In this document: one piece after another, positions 7,335 through 10,523 of the stretch
Layout: every line of letters starts with the position of its first letter
Position numbering within the stretch: the stretch's first letter is position 1
Origin: Lachnospira sp.
GTDB lineage: Bacteria > Bacillota > Clostridia > Lachnospirales > Lachnospiraceae
Assembly: GCA_017626275.1 (NCBI GenBank)
Contig: JAGAJD010000167.1
Coordinates: 1-10,523, forward strand
Direction: 5' to 3'
Length of the DNA stretch: 10,523 bases
The notes under the pieces: model-generated
Told to the model about the DNA's origin: nothing
Databases searched by the model: none
The model's input: the letters and a program-made list of their open reading frames with translations, nothing else
Translations under genes and position numbers: made by a program

Positions 7335-8099
7335 TTAATTTTCATTCCTCTCATACCGGATATATTCATAGGTACTGTTACGGCTGCGCTCTCTCATGCA
7401 CATATAAATATCATCGTGCAGCTTTTTCTGCTGTGCCTTTTTTGGCAAAGCCCTGTCCAAATAAAACGGGCCATCCAAATACACTGTAATTCCCGGTTTC
7501 TTTCCGAATTTTCTATTCTGATAAGTCGCCGTCATACAAAAAGACACTGCGTTATTTTCCACAGGGAATTTAAATGCAGTCTCAGGAAACGGACGTATCC
7601 CCGTATAATACGGCCACACATGCGCCTCTGGATAGACGACAACACAACGCTTCTCATCAATTCTTTGGCTTATTGCGGTTAAAAATTCTCTCATTTGAGA
7701 CAGCTTATTGGGTATCGGAAGCCCGCCAAGCATTGTAAGCAGCTTCCCAATCACCGGAATACCAAAATTAGCAGGGCTTATAACGGTAAATATCCTTTTA
7801 CTTTTACACACGTGTGCCGGAATAAACACATCTCCGACAGGCTGAGTATGATTTCCGAATAAAAAGCAGCCGCAGTCTTTGAACTTTCTTAAAATTTTTC
7901 TATTTTTAATTTTTACATGCAGACCGAAACGGCAGTAGAAAAAGCTTATAAACAACGCCAGTACATAAATAAACGATGAGATGCATCTGTATACGGGATT
8001 TGTATGAACCCATTTATAATTATATGAAAGCTTATACTCCTGATTTTTGCTCTGCACAAAGTCATCCGAAAACGTTTTATAATATCTTATTTCGCTCAT
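7335..8099 (-). CDS. Second PlsC/LPLAT-family acyltransferase, divergent active-site spacing
   Basis: This 254-residue protein is the first gene of the leftward operon, with ATG at 8099 preceded by GAGGA 11 bases upstream. One hydrophobic segment (about 39-57) anchors it to the membrane. The acyltransferase active site reads GNHTQPVGD (82-90), which puts five residues between H84 and D90 instead of the usual four. YPEAHVWPYY (156-165) and the following IRPFPETAF block correspond to the acceptor-binding motif and are strongly reminiscent of a Firmicute acyltransferase subgroup. It shares little with the other acyltransferase of this operon beyond the motifs, so the two probably use different acceptors or positions. 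Its stop is one base from the start of the GT8 gene. Placement around a double glycosyltransferase suggests a role in glycolipid or acylated-glycan synthesis; conventional phosphatidate synthesis is the alternative. Confidence 0.8.
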   Translation of the reverse strand: MSEIRYYKTFSDDFVQSKNQEYKLSYNYKWVHTNPVYRCISSFIYVLALFISFFYCRFGLHVKIKNRKILRKFKDCGCFLFGNHTQPVGDVFIPAHVCKSKRIFTVISPANFGIPVIGKLLTMLGGLPIPNKLSQMREFLTAISQRIDEKRCVVVYPEAHVWPYYTGIRPFPETAFKFPVENNAVSFCMTATYQNRKFGKKPGITVYLDGPFYLDRALPKKAQQKKLHDDIYMCMRERSRNSTYEYIRYERNEN

Positions 8100-8159
8100 A
8101 AATTTTACTGTCCTCTATCTAATTTACTCCCTCGTTTTCCTTAATATGTACAAATATCC

Positions 8160-8174
8160 CAATTAATATAATTG
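8160..8174. repeat. Short perfect palindrome in the divergent intergenic region
   Basis: CAATTA/TAATTG with a 3-base centre lies between the divergent operon and the MerR-methyltransferase gene. It is adjacent to the putative promoter elements and could be an operator, but AT-only palindromes of this size also occur by chance. Confidence 0.25.
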
Positions 8175-8205
8175 AAAATCCACTTAAAATATGTTAGTGT
8201 CTCAA
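8175..8205 (-). promoter_or_regulatory. Possible MerR-type promoter of the acyltransferase/GT8 operon
   Basis: On the minus strand TTGAGA (8205-8200) is followed by a spacer of exactly 19 bp (8199-8181), which begins CACT and ends AGTG (imperfect dyad), and then GATTTT (8180-8175), a poor -10. A long 19-20 bp spacer carrying a dyad is the hallmark of promoters activated by MerR proteins, and a MerR-domain gene is divergent here. The start site would be near 8168, leaving a leader of about 70 nt. The -10 matches consensus at only three positions, so confidence is low. Confidence 0.3.
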
Positions 8206-8231
8206 TATAACAAATGAAAGGATTCATTACC

Positions 8232-9410
8232 ATGAAACAAAACGGCTATTATACCTCAGGAGAATTTGCACGCAAAGCAAATGTTACGGTGCGTACAATA
8301 CGCTATTATGATAAACAAAATATTCTAAAGCCGTCCTATGTCAATGAATCAGGTAAACGTTTCTACACCGACAGGGATTTCGGGCGTTTACAGCAAATAC
8401 TACTGCTTAAGTATCTTGGCTTCTCCTTAGACGATATAAGCGAAATAAGCATTAACGATACCGATTACCGTTTTCTTCAAAATGCCCTGAATCTTCAGCT
8501 AAAGCTGGTTCAGGACAGAATTGAGCAGATGGAGCTTGTAAAACAGGCTATTTTAGACACCACTGCTGCGATTGAGGAGAATCACGATATAAACTGGAGT
8601 CAGATGCTTGACCTTATACACCTTACCAATATGGAAAGCAGCTTAAAAAGCCAGTATCAGAACGCAGGAAATATTTCAGCACGAATCCGCCTCCACAAAA
8701 TGTATTCTAAGAATCCCTGCGGCTGGTTTCCTTTTATTTACGCAAACTGTCATGTCAAAGCAGGCATGAAAGTTCTTGAAATCGGCTGCGGCGACGGCTC
8801 GTTGTGGACTGAAAATCTATCAGAGCTTCCGTCAGACGCCTCTATTGTGCTGTCTGATATTTCAGAAGGTATGATAAGAGATGTGCGAAGAACGTTAGAC
8901 TTCGATAAACGTTTTACTTTTTCTTCGTTTGACTGCACACATATTCCATATAAAAATGAAAGCTTTGACCTTGTTATAGCAAACCATGTACTGTTTTACT
9001 GCGACGACATAAACAGTGTATGCAGGGAAGTTATGCGTGTACTAAAACATGACGGAAAATTTTTATGCAGTACCTACGGTTCTAAGCACATGCAGGAAAT
9101 CACAGCTCTTGTGCAGGAATTTGACAGTCACATTCAGCTGTCTTTAGGTAAACTTTATGAACGGTTTGGATTGGAAAACGGAAGCTCCATACTCTCACCA
9201 TTCTTTTCAGATATAGAATTAAAGCCCTACGATGATTCTTTGCTTGTTACTGATGCAGAGCCTCTTATTGAGTATATTATGTCGTGCCACGGCAATCAGA
9301 ATCAGTATCTTTTAAAACGCTATCAGGATTTCCGCAATTTTGTTGAAAAGAAAACAAAACACGGATTTTTTATAACCAAAGACGCCGGGCTATTCATATG
9401 CTGCAAATAA
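8232..9410 (+). CDS. MerR-family DNA-binding domain fused to a SAM-dependent methyltransferase
   Basis: The protein has 392 residues from ATG 8232, which is chosen over ATG 8214 because AAAGGA lies nine bases before it while 8214 has no ribosome site. Residues 7-70 are a MerR winged helix-turn-helix (YTSGEFARKANV, then TVRTIRYYDK), followed by a helix of about 84-116 that in MerR proteins forms the dimer coiled coil. A linker leads to a class I methyltransferase of about 160-392: motif I VLEIGCGDG (181-189), acidic D209 after strand 2, FDLVIANHVLFY (245-256) and a following HDGKF loop. The C-terminal domain replaces the small-molecule-binding domain seen in BmrR-type activators. MerR proteins twist promoters with overlong spacers; the methyltransferase could act as a ligand sensor (SAM or substrate) or methylate a small molecule. 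It stands divergent to the acyltransferase operon and upstream of rfbA. It lacks an obvious metal-binding cysteine pattern. Confidence 0.85.
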   Translation: MKQNGYYTSGEFARKANVTVRTIRYYDKQNILKPSYVNESGKRFYTDRDFGRLQQILLLKYLGFSLDDISEISINDTDYRFLQNALNLQLKLVQDRIEQMELVKQAILDTTAAIEENHDINWSQMLDLIHLTNMESSLKSQYQNAGNISARIRLHKMYSKNPCGWFPFIYANCHVKAGMKVLEIGCGDGSLWTENLSELPSDASIVLSDISEGMIRDVRRTLDFDKRFTFSSFDCTHIPYKNESFDLVIANHVLFYCDDINSVCREVMRVLKHDGKFLCSTYGSKHMQEITALVQEFDSHIQLSLGKLYERFGLENGSSILSPFFSDIELKPYDDSLLVTDAEPLIEYIMSCHGNQNQYLLKRYQDFRNFVEKKTKHGFFITKDAGLFICCK

Positions 9411-9432
9411 TTTTTTAAAATTTCATAAAAAA

Positions 9433-9477
9433 TGCTTGAAGGTGACGCAACGTCACCTTTTATACTGTTATCAAGCA
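9433..9477 (+). terminator. Nested inverted repeat after the MerR-methyltransferase gene (terminator or operator)
   Basis: A perfect 9-bp stem AAGGTGACG/CGTCACCTT (9439-9447 with 9451-9459, 3-base loop) sits inside an outer 7-bp repeat TGCTTGA/TCAAGCA (9433-9439 with 9471-9477). It begins 23 bp after the stop codon, preceded by A runs and followed by only TTTT then ATAC, so as a terminator its U tract is short. The same palindrome can be read as an operator in the rfbA promoter spacer, listed separately. Confidence 0.55.
9436..9466 (+). promoter_or_regulatory. Candidate MerR-type promoter for rfbA (19-bp spacer with perfect palindrome)
   Basis: TTGAAG (9436-9441) and TATACT (9461-9466) are separated by exactly 19 bp, and a perfect palindrome (arms AAGGTGACG/CGTCACCTT) is centred at 9449, two bases from the spacer centre. 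This is the geometry of MerR-activated promoters. Transcription would start near 9473, with a 43-nt leader and the GGAG ribosome site (9505-9508) seven bases before the rfbA ATG. The competing explanation is that the palindrome is only the terminator of the upstream gene and the hexamers are coincidental. Confidence 0.4.
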
Positions 9478-9515
9478 GACTAAGCAGCAAATAATCAAAA
9501 GAATGGAGTATACTT

Positions 9516-10412
9516 ATGAAAGGAATTATATTAGCAGGTGGCTCCGGCACACGCCTTTACCCACTGACTACGGTTACATCTAAACAGCTTCTTCCAATTT
9601 ATGATAAGCCTATGATTTATTATCCCATGTCAGTGCTTATGAACGCCGGAATAAGAGATATTCTTATCATTTCAACACCGCAGGATACACCTCGTTTTGA
9701 GGAGCTTTTAAAGGACGGAAGCCGTTTCGGAGTAAATTTATCTTACGCCGTACAGCCAAGCCCTGACGGACTTGCACAGGCATTTATAATCGGGGAAAAT
9801 TTTATCGGAAACGATACTGTCGCTATGGTACTCGGTGACAACATTTTTGCAGGACACGGTCTTAACGACCGCTTAAAAACTGCCGTTTCCAATGCAGAAA
9901 ACGGAAACGGAGCTACAATTTTCGGTTATTATGTAGATGATCCTGAACGCTTCGGAATTGTGGAATTTAATAAGGACGGAAAGGCTGTTTCTATCGAAGA
10001 AAAACCTGAAAAGCCTAAGAGCAACTACTGCGTGACAGGCTTGTATTTTTACGATAATGATGTTGTTGAGTACGCAAAAGACTTGAAGCCAAGTGCACGC
10101 GGCGAGCTTGAGATTACCGATTTAAACCGCATATATCTTGATAAAAACCGACTTAATGTTGAGCTTTTAGGACAGGGCTTTACGTGGCTTGACACGGGAA
10201 CACATGAAAGTCTTGTAGACGCGACTAACTTTGTAAAGACAATAGAAACCCACCAGCAGAGAAAAATTGCCTGCCTTGAGGAGATAGCCTACTTAAACGG
10301 CTGGATTTCAAAAGATGACGTTTTAAAGGTTTACGAGGTTTTAAAGAAAAACCAGTACGGACAGTATTTAAGGGATATTTTAGACGGAAAATATCTTGAT
10401 ACACTACATTAA
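9516..10412 (+). CDS. rfbA: Glucose-1-phosphate thymidylyltransferase (RmlA/RfbA)
   Basis: RmlA joins glucose 1-phosphate to dTTP to make dTDP-glucose in the cytoplasm, the first step of dTDP-L-rhamnose and related sugar pathways. The 298 residues match the usual length of about 290. The signature GGSGTRLYP (8-16) binds the nucleotide, with K23/Q24 and KPMIYYP (31-37) following; [10 protein letters not shown] (80-89), LGDN (106-109, metal-binding D108), EEKP (161-164), VTGLYFYD (173-180) and WLDTGTH (224-230) are all intact. ATG 9516 has GGAG seven bases upstream. Glucose-1-phosphate uridylyl- or cytidylyltransferases are less likely because this motif set is the RmlA one. The rfbB, rfbC and rfbD genes that often follow are not present in the 111 bp that remain. 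Confidence 0.95.
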   Translation: MKGIILAGGSGTRLYPLTTVTSKQLLPIYDKPMIYYPMSVLMNAGIRDILIISTPQDTPRFEELLKDGSRFGVNLSYAVQPSPDGLAQAFIIGENFIGNDTVAMVLGDNIFAGHGLNDRLKTAVSNAENGNGATIFGYYVDDPERFGIVEFNKDGKAVSIEEKPEKPKSNYCVTGLYFYDNDVVEYAKDLKPSARGELEITDLNRIYLDKNRLNVELLGQGFTWLDTGTHESLVDATNFVKTIETHQQRKIACLEEIAYLNGWISKDDVLKVYEVLKKNQYGQYLRDILDGKYLDTLH

Positions 10413-10428
10413 AAGCTAAAGGAGACTA

Positions 10429-10463
10429 GTGTGAAAAATCCTTAAATTAAAGATTTTTCACAC
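10429..10463. repeat. Perfect 12-bp inverted repeat after rfbA
   Basis: GTGTGAAAAATC (10429-10440) and GATTTTTCACAC (10452-10463) pair perfectly around an 11-base loop containing TTAA-A-TTAA. It starts 16 bp after the rfbA stop. The next bases are GGCTATTTGTG, not a T tract, so it is not a classical terminator by itself. A GGAG and GTG just inside the left arm resemble a ribosome site and start codon but open only a four-codon frame. Confidence 0.7.
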
Positions 10464-10495
10464 GGCTATTTGTGCCGAGAACGCCACAAATAGCC
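10464..10495. repeat. Perfect 11-bp inverted repeat, likely rfbA terminator or structured element
   Basis: GGCTATTTGTG (10464-10474) and CACAAATAGCC (10485-10495) enclose a 10-base loop and abut the preceding repeat with no gap. TATTATTTTCC follows on the plus strand, so the stem could terminate rfbA transcription. Confidence 0.7.
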
Positions 10496-10523
10496 TATTA
10501 TTTTCCTCGAACTGCGTTCTCGG
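10475..10523. repeat. Loop-to-downstream complementarity forming an interlocked (pseudoknot-like) repeat
   Basis: The whole 10-base loop of the preceding hairpin, CCGAGAACGC (10475-10484), is the exact reverse complement of GCGTTCTCGG at 10514-10523, the last ten bases of the window. The repeat may extend past the edge. In RNA this would be an H-type pseudoknot or two mutually exclusive hairpins; in DNA it may mark a dispersed palindromic element. Confidence 0.6.

Noticed and set aside
7334..7369. ATG 7369 as start of the GT8 gene
   Set aside because: It would overlap the upstream gene by 35 bp, lacks a ribosome site, and adds residues before the natural first strand MNILFCGDKN.
8214..8231. 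ATG 8214 as start of the MerR-methyltransferase gene
   Set aside because: No ribosome site precedes it, while the sequence between the two ATGs supplies AAAGGA for ATG 8232.
9411..9515. Riboswitch upstream of rfbA
   Set aside because: The leader is short and shows one nested palindrome; no conserved riboswitch core was recognised, and a terminator or MerR-type operator explains it better.
1..10523. CRISPR array, tRNA, rRNA or insertion sequence
   Set aside because: No regularly spaced direct repeats, no tRNA-like cloverleaf noticed and no transposase motifs were seen; the palindromes at the right edge lack an adjacent transposase gene within the window.

Overview
The window looks like a low-GC Bacillota chromosome, most likely class Clostridia and perhaps Lachnospiraceae. 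This rests on AT-rich intergenic DNA, AGGAGG-type ribosome sites with some TTG starts, a PdaA-type deacetylase (a spore-cortex family), a dCache chemoreceptor and tandem GT8 glycosyltransferases. The family-level placement is inference. No tRNA, rRNA, CRISPR array or transposase gene was found.

Layout. From 1 to 8099 all convincing genes read leftward (minus strand); from 8232 to 10412 they read rightward. (a) 1-921 is the N-terminal 307 residues of a methyl-accepting chemotaxis protein, cut by the window edge, with its own promoter at 959-987. (b) 1043-3702 is a two-gene unit: a PdaA-like polysaccharide deacetylase followed 26 bp later by an MsbA/MdlB-type ABC exporter half-transporter. (c) 3703-4718 is about 1 kb without a credible protein gene. 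It contains a consensus minus-strand promoter (4572-4600), several hairpins and a terminator-like hairpin (3741-3761), so it may encode a non-coding RNA of roughly 830 nt or be the remains of a decayed element. (d) 4719-8099 is a tight three-gene operon: acyltransferase, a double-domain GT8 glycosyltransferase, and a second acyltransferase. (e) Divergent from it is a MerR-family DNA-binding domain fused to a SAM-dependent methyltransferase. (f) Then comes rfbA/rmlA (glucose-1-phosphate thymidylyltransferase), preceded by a palindrome lying in a 19-bp spacer between promoter-like hexamers. (g) The last 95 bp hold two adjacent perfect inverted repeats. The loop of the second is perfectly complementary to the last ten bases, giving a pseudoknot-like interlocked arrangement.

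How the parts may fit. The acyltransferase-GT8-GT8-acyltransferase operon has the composition expected for making or decorating a glycolipid or an acylated cell-surface glycan. The neighbouring rfbA (nucleotide-sugar supply), peptidoglycan deacetylase and lipid-type exporter fit a cell-envelope region. The MerR-methyltransferase fusion sits between the operon and rfbA. Both flanking promoters can be read as MerR-type, with a 19-bp spacer containing a dyad, so it may control one or both. That regulatory link is inference. The strongest leads are the fusion regulator with these promoters, the double-acyltransferase/GT8 operon, the candidate minus-strand RNA at 3.7-4.6 kb, and the interlocked repeat at the right edge.
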